Below are positions 8,349 to 17,429 of a stretch of DNA of 64,000 bases, piece by piece. Source of the stretch: Streptomyces sp. SID3212 (lineage in GTDB: Bacteria; Actinomycetota; Actinomycetes; Streptomycetales; Streptomycetaceae); contig NZ_WWJY01000246.1 in NCBI RefSeq assembly GCF_009865405.1, positions 1 through 64,000 of the forward strand, given 5' to 3'. Within the stretch, counting starts at the first letter, position 1; every line of letters begins with the position of its first letter. The position numbers and the translations under genes are program-made. The notes under the pieces were generated by a model that was not told the origin of the DNA, ran no database searches, and worked only from the letters and a program-made list of their open reading frames with translations.

Positions 8349-9869
8349 GTGATTACCGGCGAACTGAAGAGTAAGGTGGGGCGTGTCTGGGACGCGTTCT
8401 GGTCCGGCGGCATCTCCAACCCGTTGGAGGTGATGGAGCAGATCACGTACCTGCTCTTCGTCAAGCGGTTGGACGAGATCCAGACCCGTAAGGACCGCAA
8501 GGCGACAGCAACGGGCAAGCCTGACCCGGACCCCTTCTTCTCGGATGACCAGCAGGACCTACGCTGGCAGAACTTCAAGGTCAGGGACCCCGAGATCATG
8601 TACGGGCTTGTCGCCGATGGCGTCTTCCCGTACCTGCGCCGCATGGGCGGTGACGAATCGACGTACTCCCACCACATGAAGGACGCCCGGTTCACGATTC
8701 CCGGGCCGAACCTGCTGGCGAAGGTCGTCGACCTCCTCGACGGCATCTCGATGGACACCAGCGACACCAAGGGCGACATCTACGAGTACCTGCTCGCGAA
8801 GATCGCCACGTCGGGGCAAAACGGCCAGTTCCGCACGCCGCGGCATATCATCGACCTGATGGTCGAGATGACCCAGCCTGGACCTCGCGACGAGATCTGC
8901 GATCCGGCGTGCGGCACGGCCGGATTCCTGGTGCAGGCGGCGTCATACGTGCAGCGGGTGCATCGCGACGCGCTGCTGGGGGTTGAGCAGCGCAAGCACT
9001 TCAACGAGTCGATGTTCCACGGCTTCGACTTCGACAACACGATGCTGCGCATCGGTTCGATGAACATGCTGCTGCATGGCATTGAGAACCCTGACATCCG
9101 GCATCGCGACTCGCTCGCGGAGAGTGCAGCGGGCGAGGCTGAGCGTTACTCCCTGATCCTCGCGAATCCGCCCTTCGCGGGAAGCCTGGACTACGAGTCC
9201 ACGGCCGTAGACCTCCTGCGCATCGTCAAGGCCAAGAAGACGGAACTGCTGTTCCTGGCATTGTTTTTGCGGCTCCTGAAGCCCGGTGGTCGGGCCGCTG
9301 TCATCGTCCCCGATGGCGTGCTCTTCGGCTCGACGAAGGCGCACAAGGAGTTGCGCCGTATTCTGGTGGAGGAGCAGCAAGTCCAGGCCGTAGTCAAGCT
9401 ACCGAGCGGAGTGTTCAAACCGTACGCCGGTGTCTCGACTGCGATCCTGTTCTTCACAAAGACAGATTCGGGTGGCACTGACCACGTTTGGTTCTACGAC
9501 GTGCAGGCGGACGGCCTGAGCTTGGACGACAAGCGTAACCCGCTGCTTCCGGAGGCGCGCTTGGGTGTCCGCCCGCAGGGCGACCCGCTGGCGATGGACG
9601 AGCTCCTGAAGAACAACCTCCCCGACATCCTGGCCCGCTGGCAGGAACGGGCCGGCACGGAGAGAAACCGGGCGCGGACCGAGCAGAGCTTCTGCGTACC
9701 CAAGGCGGACATCGCAGTCCAGGGCTACGACCTCTCCCTGAACTGCTACAAGGAGATTGTCCACGAAGAGATCGTGACGCGGACGCCGGCGGAGATCCTG
9801 GCTGATTTGGAGCAACTCAACGAAGAAATCGCCAAGGGCACGGCGGAGCTGAAAGGGATGTTCGCATGA
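8349..9869 (+). CDS. hsdM: Type I restriction-modification system, DNA methyltransferase subunit
   Basis: A 506-residue N6-adenine methyltransferase subunit. The N-terminal helical domain is recognisable (WSGGISNPLEVMEQITYLLF), followed by the SAM-binding motif DPACGTAGFL near residue 185 and the catalytic NPPF in LANPPFAGS near 271. It works with HsdS as the modification enzyme and with HsdR for cleavage. GTG 8349 opens the frame and there is no clear ribosome site. Its last four bases overlap the start of hsdS as ATGA, so the two are translationally coupled. All methylase motifs are intact, so it is expected to be active. First gene of the island's hsdMSR operon. Confidence 0.96.
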   Translation: MITGELKSKVGRVWDAFWSGGISNPLEVMEQITYLLFVKRLDEIQTRKDRKATATGKPDPDPFFSDDQQDLRWQNFKVRDPEIMYGLVADGVFPYLRRMGGDESTYSHHMKDARFTIPGPNLLAKVVDLLDGISMDTSDTKGDIYEYLLAKIATSGQNGQFRTPRHIIDLMVEMTQPGPRDEICDPACGTAGFLVQAASYVQRVHRDALLGVEQRKHFNESMFHGFDFDNTMLRIGSMNMLLHGIENPDIRHRDSLAESAAGEAERYSLILANPPFAGSLDYESTAVDLLRIVKAKKTELLFLALFLRLLKPGGRAAVIVPDGVLFGSTKAHKELRRILVEEQQVQAVVKLPSGVFKPYAGVSTAILFFTKTDSGGTDHVWFYDVQADGLSLDDKRNPLLPEARLGVRPQGDPLAMDELLKNNLPDILARWQERAGTERNRARTEQSFCVPKADIAVQGYDLSLNCYKEIVHEEIVTRTPAEILADLEQLNEEIAKGTAELKGMFA

Positions 9870-11056
9870 GTTTCACATCCCTGCCGTTGGGTGAGATTGC
9901 TGAGATTAATCCTTCATATAAAAAGGCCATCGATCCTGAAACTGAGGTGTCGTTTCTGGGTATGGCAGATGTTTCTGAGCTCGGAACTACGACTCCTGGT
10001 GTAACGCGGCGGTACGGTGAAGTGCGCAACGGTTACACGCCTTTCTATGCCGGCGATGTTCTTGTCGCGAAAATCGCGCCATGTTTCCAGAACGGCAAGA
10101 TCGCGCAGGCGCAGCTTGAGCACGAAATCGGTGCAGGTTCTACGGAATTCCATGTTGTTCGACCTAAACAAGACGCGGACGCGCGATACTTGCTGAGATT
10201 CCTTCGACAACATTGGATCCGTATCGAGGGTGAGCTTCGGATGACTGGCAGCGGCGGTCAGAGGCGGGTTCCTGAAGCCTACTTGCGACGCCTCATGGTC
10301 CCGTTGCCGCCGCTTGCGGAGCAGAAGCGCATCGCCGCTGCCCTTGACCATCTGGACGCGCTCCGTGCCATGCTTCGCGAGGCCATTGCCCTCCTCGACG
10401 ACCTCGCCCAGTCCGTCTTCGTTGACATGTTCGGTGATCCTATCGTTAATTCGAGAGGCTGGCCGCGGCGGAAACTGGGGAAAATGGGAACCCTTGATCG
10501 AGGCGTCTCCAAGCATCGCCCTCGGAATGATCCAGCCTTGCTGGGTGGAGAGTTCCCTCTGATTCAGACAGGAGACGTTGCCGGTTCCGGTGGATATATC
10601 ACCAGTTTTACCTCCACCTATTCTGACATCGGTCTGAATCAAAGCAGGATTTGGCCCGCAGGAACCTTGTGCATCACTATTGCGGCAAATATTGCCAAGG
10701 CGGGCATTCTCACATTTGATGCATGTTTTCCTGACAGTGTGGTTGGATTTACCGCAAGTCCGGCGAAAGTTGAATACATTCGAGCCTGGCTGTCGTTCCT
10801 TCAGGAGACGCTGGAGGCTTCCGCCTCTGAGTCTGCGCAGAAAAATATCAATCTTGCCGTCCTTCGCGGTCTGGAAATTCCTTACCCGGGCGAGGATCTG
10901 ATCCGAGTATTTTCGGAACGCGTAAAGGCTATTGAAGCGTCCAAGGGCGCCAACCGCACCCACCTAGCAGCCCTTGACGAACTCTTCACCTCTCTGGAAC
11001 AGCGTGCCTTCACCGGTATGCTCTGGAATCATGAAGCGACCGGCGACGCGGCGTAA
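9866..11056 (+). CDS. hsdS: Type I restriction-modification system, specificity subunit
   Basis: A 396-residue specificity subunit with two target recognition domains (about 1-150 and 190-345), each followed by a conserved helical spacer. The first spacer is visible as PLPPLAEQKRIAAALDHLD near residues 148-166 and the second near 345-385 (ERVKAIEASKGANRTHLAALDELF). Base composition is clearly more AT-rich than the neighbouring genes, particularly within the recognition domains, which is usual for horizontally exchanged specificity modules. It starts at ATG 9866 within the end of hsdM. The recognised DNA sequence cannot be predicted by eye; two different recognition domains imply a bipartite target. 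Confidence 0.93.
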   Translation: MSFTSLPLGEIAEINPSYKKAIDPETEVSFLGMADVSELGTTTPGVTRRYGEVRNGYTPFYAGDVLVAKIAPCFQNGKIAQAQLEHEIGAGSTEFHVVRPKQDADARYLLRFLRQHWIRIEGELRMTGSGGQRRVPEAYLRRLMVPLPPLAEQKRIAAALDHLDALRAMLREAIALLDDLAQSVFVDMFGDPIVNSRGWPRRKLGKMGTLDRGVSKHRPRNDPALLGGEFPLIQTGDVAGSGGYITSFTSTYSDIGLNQSRIWPAGTLCITIAANIAKAGILTFDACFPDSVVGFTASPAKVEYIRAWLSFLQETLEASASESAQKNINLAVLRGLEIPYPGEDLIRVFSERVKAIEASKGANRTHLAALDELFTSLEQRAFTGMLWNHEATGDAA

Positions 11057-11236
11057 GCAGCCCCCGCCGTACCTGGTGCTCAGCACCGACTGCACCACGC
11101 CACCGCCACAGCCGGGCAGGGGGGCTCGGCCCAGGGGGTTCTGCCGTAGGAGACGGGCAAGATGCGTTGGCCTCGTACGGGCTGGGACGTCCAGGGAACG
11201 TATGACAGGCCGGCGCAACAGGGGAGGGACATCGGC

Positions 11237-14200
11237 ATGGGTAACGAGCAGCACAGCGATGATCAGGGGCAAGCCGAGCAGAACAAGCACGCCCGTGATC
11301 GCGCCGCCTCCGGCAGCATCGCCGGTGCCGCAGGCGGCAACTTCGCCTTCCTCCGTGCCGAATGGCCCGCCCTCTGCGACGAAGCGACGCGCGCTGAGCG
11401 GCTGATCCACCACGACCCCCGAGCCGCCTGCTTCTACTCCCGCCGCGCCATCGAGATCGCGGCCCGCTGGATGTACGACAAGGACAGCAGCCTCAGTCAG
11501 CCCTACAAGAAGGACCTCGCGGCGATGCTCCACGAGCCGACCTTTCGGCAGCTCGTGGGGCCGAGGGTCAACGCCAAGATGGACCTCATCCGTCGGCATG
11601 GGAACAATGCCGTGCACAAGGCCGCCCCCGTCCCGAAATCCATCGCTGAGGCAAGCGTCAGGGAGCTGTTCCACTCCCTCTACTGGTTCGCCCGGACCTA
11701 TACTCTCCGGCCCGCCGCACTGCCCCCCGCCGGCCTGGAATTCGACACCAGCGTCGTGCCGCGTCCGCTCTCCCCTCAGGCGCGCGCTCTAAGGCAAGCC
11801 GAGCTTAAGGCCAAGGACGCGCAGGACGAGGCCCGCTTCAAGCAGCAGGCCGAGCAGCTCGCGGCCGAGCGCGCTCAGAACGCGGACCTGGCTCGCCAAC
11901 TCGAAGAGCTCAGGGCACAGATCGCCGCCGCGAAGGCCGCCAACCAGGCTGTGCAGGACACCCACGACTACGACGAGCAGGCGACCCGCGACGCGTTCAT
12001 AGACCTGCTCCTCAAAGAAGCGGGCTGGGATCTCCTCACGCCCGGTAAGGACACGGAGTACGCGATCGCCTCCGGTATGCCCACCAAGAGCGGCAGGGGC
12101 TATGTCGACTACGTGCTTTGGGGCGACGACGGCAAGCCTCTCGCCGTGATCGAGGCCAAGCGGACCCGGCGTGACGCCCGGGACGGGCAGCAGCAGGCGA
12201 AGCTGTATGCAGACGCGCTCGAAAGCCAGTTCAACCGCCGCCCGGTGATCTTCTACACCAACGGATACGAGACCTACCTCTGGGACGACGGGCTTGGCTA
12301 CCCGCCCCACCAGGTGCAGGGGTTCTTCACGAGGGACGAGCTGCACTGGCACATCCGGCAGCGTGCCGGGCGTCTCTCCCTGATGACCACACCGGTGAAC
12401 GAGAAGATCGCTGGCCGTCCCTACCAGCTTCGTGCGATCAAGCGTGTGGGCGAGACCTTCGAGCGGGACCGGGGGCGGCAAGCGCTGCTCGTCATGGCGA
12501 CCGGCACCGGCAAGACCCGTACCACCGTGGCCCTCGTGGACCAGTTGATGAAGGCGGGGTGGGCGCAGCGGGTGCTGTTCCTCGCCGACCGGCAGGCACT
12601 GGTCACCCAGGCGATGAAGGCGTTCAAGGAGAACCTGCCGAACACCCCGGTAGCCAGCCTCCTCGACGACAAGGGTGCGGCGGCCCGTGTCTACCTCTCC
12701 ACGTACCAGACGATGATGAAGCAGATTGATGTCATCGAGGGCGCGGGCCGTCGCCGCTTCGGTCCCGGCTACTTCGACCTGATCGTGATCGACGAGGCAC
12801 ACCGCTCCGTGTACGCGAAGTACGGCGAGCTGTTCCGCTACTTCGACTCGCTGCTGCTCGGCCTGACCGCCACGCCCAAGGACGAGATCGACCACAACAC
12901 GTACAAGCTGTTCGCCATGGAGGACGGGGTCCCGACCGACTCGTACGACCTCCAGGAAGCGGCCGCCGAGCACTATCTCGTCCTGCCCAAGGCGGTGAAG
13001 GTGCCGCTGAAGTTCATGGAGCACGGCATTCGTTACGCCGACCTCTCGGACGAGGAGAAGGCCGAGTGGGACGCCATGGAGTGGACCGAGGACGGTGACA
13101 TCCCGGACGCGGTGAGCCGTGACGAGATGAACACGTACCTCTTCAACGACAACACCGTGGACAAGATGCTGGAGACGCTCATGACGCGTGGTCACCGTGT
13201 CGAGGGCGGCGACCGGCTCGGCAAGACGATCATCTTCGCCAAAAACACCGAACACGCCCGCTACATCGAGGCCCGGTACAACGCCAATTACCCGAAGGGC
13301 GCCGGCCATACAGCGCGCGTGATCACGTACAAGGAGACCTACGCACAGTCCCTCATTGACAGCTTCTCCAACCCGAAGAACCCGCCGAACGCTCCCGACA
13401 TTGCCATCTCCGTCGACATGCTCGACACCGGTATCGACGTGCCCGAGGTGGTCAACCTGGTCTTCGCCAAGCCGGTCTTCTCCAGGACCAAATTCTGGCA
13501 GATGATCGGTCGCGGTACCCGCCTGCGTCCGGCCCTCTATGGTCCCGATACCACCAACCCCGCGCACAACAAGCAGAACTTCTACGTCTTCGACTTCTGC
13601 GGCAACATCGACTTCTTCAACAGCCAACTCGACCGGTCAGAGGGGCGCAGGGCCGCCACCCTCACCGAGCAGCTCCTGCGGCGCCAGCTTGACCTGGTCC
13701 GGGTCCTGGACAAGCGGCAGCAGCCCGATCCTGCACGCGATGCTGGTCCCGATGCGATCAGTACCGAGGCCGAGATCCGCTGGGCGCTGGCTCACCGGCT
13801 GCATCGGACTGTCACCGGTATGAACCTGGACAACTTCCTGGTACGCCCGCACCGTAGGGAGATCGAGGTCTTCGGTGAGTTCGGCAGCTGGCACCGGGTG
13901 GACGATGCTGCGGACACCGAGATCCGTGACCACCTGCTTGGTCTCCCCAGCGAGTTCCGTCCCGACGAAGAGACGGGCGAGGAGGCCAAGCGGTTCGACC
14001 TGATGGCGTACGGCCTCCAGCTCGCCGCGCTGGAAGGCGGTAAGGAGTTCGCCAAACTGCGCGCGAAGATCCAGGACATCGCGTCCAACCTGGTCACCAA
14101 GACCAACATCCCGGCGGTCGGCGAGCAGGCGGAACTTCTGGAAGCGGTGTCCGGCGAGGAGTGGTGGAACGACGTGACGCTCCCGATGCTGGAGGATATG

Positions 14201-14812
14201 CGGTGCCGTTTGCGCCAGCTCGCTCGGCTCACCGACCCCGCGGTCAAGCGAAACATCGTCTACACCGACTTCGTCGACGAGTTTGGCGACATCAGTGAGG
14301 CGGAGATCCAGGGCATGCCTCAAGGTACGGACGAGCAGCGCTTCAAGCAGAAGGCGCGGGCCTATCTCCTTCGCCACGAAGATCAGCCGGTGGTGCGCAA
14401 ACTGCGCCTCAACGAGCAGATCACCGAGCTCGATCTTGCAAGTCTGGAGGAGGTTTTCCTCGCGGAGGCTGTCGCCTCGCCCGAAGACCTGGACGACGTG
14501 CGCTCCTCCGGAGGTCTCGGTCTGTTCGTGCGCGGGCTATGCGGGCTGGACCGGCAGGCCGCACAGAAGGCGTTCGAGACCTTCTGCGCTGGCAAGCAGC
14601 TCGGCTCCCGCCAGATCGACTTCCTGACGCTGATAATCGACACGGTTGTGCGGCGCGGAATCCTCAGCTTGGGAGACCTCTACGACGACTCGTTCGCTGA
14701 CCTTGCGCCCGGCGGTCCGGACGACCTGTTCACGGGTGACGAGCTCGAACGCCTCAAGGTCATCTTCAAGGACCTGGAGCAGACGGCCAAGCCCATCACC
14801 CTCGCGGCATAG
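11237..14812 (+). CDS. hsdR: Type I restriction-modification system, restriction/translocase subunit with N-terminal DUF4145
   Basis: A 1191-residue protein. Residues of about 35-160 form a DUF4145-like domain (RAACFYSRRAIEIAARWMYD); then a coiled stretch rich in Ala, Glu and Gln (about 195-245); then a PD-(D/E)xK nuclease core with VIEAKRTRRD near 303-312; then the SF2 motor with Walker A ATGTGKTRT near 420, DEAH near 518 and motif VI QMIGRGTRL near 755; and a long C-terminal helical region. ATG 11237 follows GGGGAGGG at a suitable distance. It is separated from hsdS by 180 bp rather than overlapping it, so it may have its own promoter. It cuts DNA lacking the HsdM mark. All catalytic motifs are present. 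Confidence 0.95.
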   Translation: MGNEQHSDDQGQAEQNKHARDRAASGSIAGAAGGNFAFLRAEWPALCDEATRAERLIHHDPRAACFYSRRAIEIAARWMYDKDSSLSQPYKKDLAAMLHEPTFRQLVGPRVNAKMDLIRRHGNNAVHKAAPVPKSIAEASVRELFHSLYWFARTYTLRPAALPPAGLEFDTSVVPRPLSPQARALRQAELKAKDAQDEARFKQQAEQLAAERAQNADLARQLEELRAQIAAAKAANQAVQDTHDYDEQATRDAFIDLLLKEAGWDLLTPGKDTEYAIASGMPTKSGRGYVDYVLWGDDGKPLAVIEAKRTRRDARDGQQQAKLYADALESQFNRRPVIFYTNGYETYLWDDGLGYPPHQVQGFFTRDELHWHIRQRAGRLSLMTTPVNEKIAGRPYQLRAIKRVGETFERDRGRQALLVMATGTGKTRTTVALVDQLMKAGWAQRVLFLADRQALVTQAMKAFKENLPNTPVASLLDDKGAAARVYLSTYQTMMKQIDVIEGAGRRRFGPGYFDLIVIDEAHRSVYAKYGELFRYFDSLLLGLTATPKDEIDHNTYKLFAMEDGVPTDSYDLQEAAAEHYLVLPKAVKVPLKFMEHGIRYADLSDEEKAEWDAMEWTEDGDIPDAVSRDEMNTYLFNDNTVDKMLETLMTRGHRVEGGDRLGKTIIFAKNTEHARYIEARYNANYPKGAGHTARVITYKETYAQSLIDSFSNPKNPPNAPDIAISVDMLDTGIDVPEVVNLVFAKPVFSRTKFWQMIGRGTRLRPALYGPDTTNPAHNKQNFYVFDFCGNIDFFNSQLDRSEGRRAATLTEQLLRRQLDLVRVLDKRQQPDPARDAGPDAISTEAEIRWALAHRLHRTVTGMNLDNFLVRPHRREIEVFGEFGSWHRVDDAADTEIRDHLLGLPSEFRPDEETGEEAKRFDLMAYGLQLAALEGGKEFAKLRAKIQDIASNLVTKTNIPAVGEQAELLEAVSGEEWWNDVTLPMLEDMRCRLRQLARLTDPAVKRNIVYTDFVDEFGDISEAEIQGMPQGTDEQRFKQKARAYLLRHEDQPVVRKLRLNEQITELDLASLEEVFLAEAVASPEDLDDVRSSGGLGLFVRGLCGLDRQAAQKAFETFCAGKQLGSRQIDFLTLIIDTVVRRGILSLGDLYDDSFADLAPGGPDDLFTGDELERLKVIFKDLEQTAKPITLAA

Positions 14813-14942
14813 GCTCGGCGCCGCAGTGATCAAGGACGCTGGCTGAACATCGATACGAACGTGTCCTGGTGCCGAGTTTCGACGATCATGGCACCCGGAC
14901 CGGGGGAGGGCTTGAGCTCGCTCGATTGCAGAGCAGCGAACG

Positions 14943-15419
14943 TCATGATCCGCTGATGCTGCCGTGCTCGAGGTAGACGGTCTTTCCGTCCGCTTTCGCT
15001 GCGAAGGCTGCATGGACTCGACGGGCGAGGCGGGGGATCAGGATGGTGTCGATCTGGTCCTCGTCGTGGAAGGCATGCTCGCCGATCTCCACGCCATCCG
15101 CGGTGATCTGGTCTCGATCTGCATCGGTGATGAGGCCGCCGTCAAAAACAAAGAGGAGTTTGTCGCCCTCGCTCGGGTGGGGTGCCCAGTCGGCGACGAG
15201 GAGGCGGCCGATGGGGGTGGTGAGGCCCAGCTCCTCCTTGAGCTCGCGGGCGGCTCCCTCGCTGGGGGTCTCCCCGGGGTGGAGGTAGCCGCCCGGGATC
15301 TCCCAGCCGTGCTTGTAGGTCGGATTGACCAGGAGGACGCGACCCGCCTCGTCGAAGATGAGCACGCCGGCAGCGGTGCGGGGCTGGGCTACTTCCTCTT
15401 GGGCCTGGGGCTCGCTCAT
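14943..15419 (-). CDS. NUDIX hydrolase
   Basis: A 158-residue protein with a complete NUDIX box, GYLHPGETPSEGAARELKEE followed by LGL, matching GX5EX7REUXEEXGU. Such enzymes hydrolyse nucleoside diphosphates linked to another group; the substrate is not evident. The chosen start is ATG 15419 (MSEPQAQEEV), because upstream codons read as low-complexity Pro/Arg and overlap the next gene's end in another frame. It lies 26 bp after the XRE regulator on the same strand, so both are probably co-transcribed, and this unit faces away from the biosynthetic block. A pathway or housekeeping role is possible. Confidence 0.88.
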   Translation of the reverse strand: MSEPQAQEEVAQPRTAAGVLIFDEAGRVLLVNPTYKHGWEIPGGYLHPGETPSEGAARELKEELGLTTPIGRLLVADWAPHPSEGDKLLFVFDGGLITDADRDQITADGVEIGEHAFHDEDQIDTILIPRLARRVHAAFAAKADGKTVYLEHGSISGS

Positions 15420-15445
15420 GACGACGACTGTAGTCGCTGCGCCCG

Positions 15446-16660
15446 TCACCCCACGATGCGGAGCCGCTGGGCGACGCCCGCGAGTTGGTGGCTCGGCTTG
15501 CCCTTCTGCTGTCGGACCCAGGCGGTCACCAGGTGGCGGGAGATGAAGTGGTAGCGGACTTGCTCGGGGGCGAGTTCCTCGGCGTCCAGGACGAGGGCCA
15601 GGGCCTCGTCGGTGCTGTAGGCTCGGGCGACTTCGAGGGTGTGGCGGACGCGACGCTCCAGGGGAAGGGTGGAGGAGTCCACCCGGGGCCCCTGGTCGGC
15701 GGCGACCTGGACGTCGCCGAGTTCCATCGCGGTGGAGATACGGTGGATGGCCACATTGGTGGGGCCGAAGGCCGTCCACATGTGGTTGGCGTCCTGGCCG
15801 AGGCGCTGCGCCGCGCTGTCGGCCTCGGCAAGAAACGCGCGGACGGTGGCCCGGTCGTCGAGGCGGGCCGCGGCCACGGCCCCGACGAGGAAGAGGGTGC
15901 CGTAGACCGACACGTAGGTTGGGGAGGCGTCGGAGAGTCCTCCCTCCAGGTAGCCGGCGGAGTCGGTGACGAGGTCGCGGGCAGCAGCGAGCCGACCGTT
16001 GGAGAGGAGGCAGTGGGCGACGGACCGGAAGAGCGAGCCGGTGACATCGGGGTTCCCCGACTCCTGCGCCGCCCCCAAGCCTCGATCGGCTGCCATCCAG
16101 GCCAGATCCGCCTCGCCGATCTTCGTCAGCACCATTGCCGCGCCCTGGTACGCCATCGCCAGCAGCGCTTTCGCTTGTAGCTTGGCGTCTCCCTCATATC
16201 CACGCACTGCCCGTTGCGCGTCGGCCAGGATGTCCGGGATCAGCCGGGTAGCCCGGGTGTACTTGGCATCCTGGTAGGCCGACCATGCTGACCCGACCTC
16301 GGCACGCAGGATCTCAAGGTCAGGGAGGTCATGTGGCTTGTCGACCGCAAGCAGGGGCGACATGCGCTTGTAGTCCATGAGGGCTTCGCGTAAGCGAGGC
16401 ACCGTGCCGGCCTGGCTGTTGCCGGCCCAGTCCAACAGCGACGGCTCAGCGAGGAGATCGCCGAGTTGCACGTCGAGAGCGTCCGCCAGAACCTTGATCA
16501 CCGACAGCCGGTCGAGATCGATGCGGTTGTTCTCCACCTTGCTGAGCCAGTCGGCAGTCCGACCGGCCAATCCGGCGAGCACCTCCTGCGGCATGCCTCG
16601 CCGCCGCCGGTACCAGGCGACACGTTCGCCGATGCTCAAACTGTGGGTCATCTCCTGCAT
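15446..16660 (-). CDS. XRE-family regulator with TPR-like C-terminal region
   Basis: A 404-residue regulator. The N-terminal 75 residues are a Cro/C1-type helix-turn-helix (YRRRRGMPQEVLAGLAGRTA, then DWLSKVENNRIDL); the remainder is helical and TPR-like with repeated Ala-rich pairs (AKALLAMAYQGAAMVLTKIG). This architecture is common among Streptomyces pathway regulators that may sense peptides or small ligands. Codon 90 is TTA (complement of 16391-16393, in PRLREAL), so translation should depend on the bldA tRNA. It is divergent from the HATPase gene over a 137-bp shared promoter region. Whether it activates or represses the neighbouring block is inference. Confidence 0.9.
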   Translation of the reverse strand: MQEMTHSLSIGERVAWYRRRRGMPQEVLAGLAGRTADWLSKVENNRIDLDRLSVIKVLADALDVQLGDLLAEPSLLDWAGNSQAGTVPRLREALMDYKRMSPLLAVDKPHDLPDLEILRAEVGSAWSAYQDAKYTRATRLIPDILADAQRAVRGYEGDAKLQAKALLAMAYQGAAMVLTKIGEADLAWMAADRGLGAAQESGNPDVTGSLFRSVAHCLLSNGRLAAARDLVTDSAGYLEGGLSDASPTYVSVYGTLFLVGAVAAARLDDRATVRAFLAEADSAAQRLGQDANHMWTAFGPTNVAIHRISTAMELGDVQVAADQGPRVDSSTLPLERRVRHTLEVARAYSTDEALALVLDAEELAPEQVRYHFISRHLVTAWVRQQKGKPSHQLAGVAQRLRIVG

Positions 16661-16797
16661 GCTTCCAGCCTGGCGTCGCCCGGTTCATGGACCCCGGAAG
16701 AATTTTCCGGGTTCCTCGCGGTTCATCCTCCTAGCGTTCTGACGTGGCATCAAGCAGTCGTCGGCACAGGCTGTTCCAGACGAGGGAGGCGTGGTTG
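16661..16797. promoter_or_regulatory. Divergent promoter region between XRE regulator and HATPase gene
   Basis: 137 bases between two divergently transcribed TTA-containing regulatory genes, the natural place for autoregulation by the XRE protein. GGGAGG (16784-16789) is the ribosome site for the HATPase start at 16798. I cannot name a defined operator. Confidence 0.45.
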
Positions 16798-17346
16798 ATG
16801 GACCGATCAAGACAGCAGATGAGGCGCGTTCCTCCCGCCGTTCCCGCTGCCGTGGACGGTCCGCGCGTGCCTCTCTACGGGTCGGAGCGGGACAGCCCGG
16901 CAGGGGAGCGGGGTGTTCCCGAGAACGGGTTACTCGACGTTGACGGCGGCTGCGTGGTCCTGCAGATGACGTTCCTGAACTCGCCCAGCTCCGTACCCGC
17001 CATCCGCGCCCTGGTGCGGAGAGTCGCCGACGTATGGGGATACGAGATGCAGTTCATCGATGACGCCGAGCTTGTTGCGTCCGAGCTCACTGCCAACGCC
17101 GTGCTGCACTCTCAGGCCGACGCCTGCGACTGCTTCGACGTGCGCCTCAAGCCGGGATACCAGCGGCTCAGGATCGAAGTCGCGGACACCGGCTCCTCCC
17201 TCCCCCGCCAGAAGGCGCCGGGTTCCTCGACGGAGACGGGCCGCGGGCTGCTCCTGGTCGAGGCGCTCTGCGGGCGGTGGGGCGTCGAGCGAGAGACGCC
17301 AGGAGGCAAGACCGTCTGGGCCGAGCTTGTGACGAGTACGTCGTGA
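16798..17346 (+). CDS. HATPase_c ATP-binding protein (anti-sigma-factor-like kinase fold)
   Basis: A 182-residue protein with a GHKL ATPase fold of the RsbW/SpoIIAB type. Visible are the N-box ELTANAVLHS near residues 97-106, the G1 box VADTGSSLP near 128-136 and the G2-like ETGRGLLLVEALC near 147-159. Such proteins are abundant in Streptomyces and often act as regulatory kinases or anti-sigma factors. ATG 16798 follows GGGAGG; a longer start at 16744 would have no such site. Codon 45 is TTA (16930-16932), suggesting bldA dependence. The partner is unknown. It leads the rightward block, 83 bp ahead of the radical-SAM-like gene. Confidence 0.88.
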   Translation: MDRSRQQMRRVPPAVPAAVDGPRVPLYGSERDSPAGERGVPENGLLDVDGGCVVLQMTFLNSPSSVPAIRALVRRVADVWGYEMQFIDDAELVASELTANAVLHSQADACDCFDVRLKPGYQRLRIEVADTGSSLPRQKAPGSSTETGRGLLLVEALCGRWGVERETPGGKTVWAELVTSTS

Positions 17347-17429
17347 GACGGGCAGTCCCAACAGCCAGTTACGGGACGGGCACACCGTCGGACTTGGCAG
17401 ACCCCGATTCAAGCCCCCTCGGAGGGTCC

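Noticed and set aside
11789-13627. A 612-codon minus-strand frame
   Set aside because: Antisense to hsdR, whose motifs are complete.
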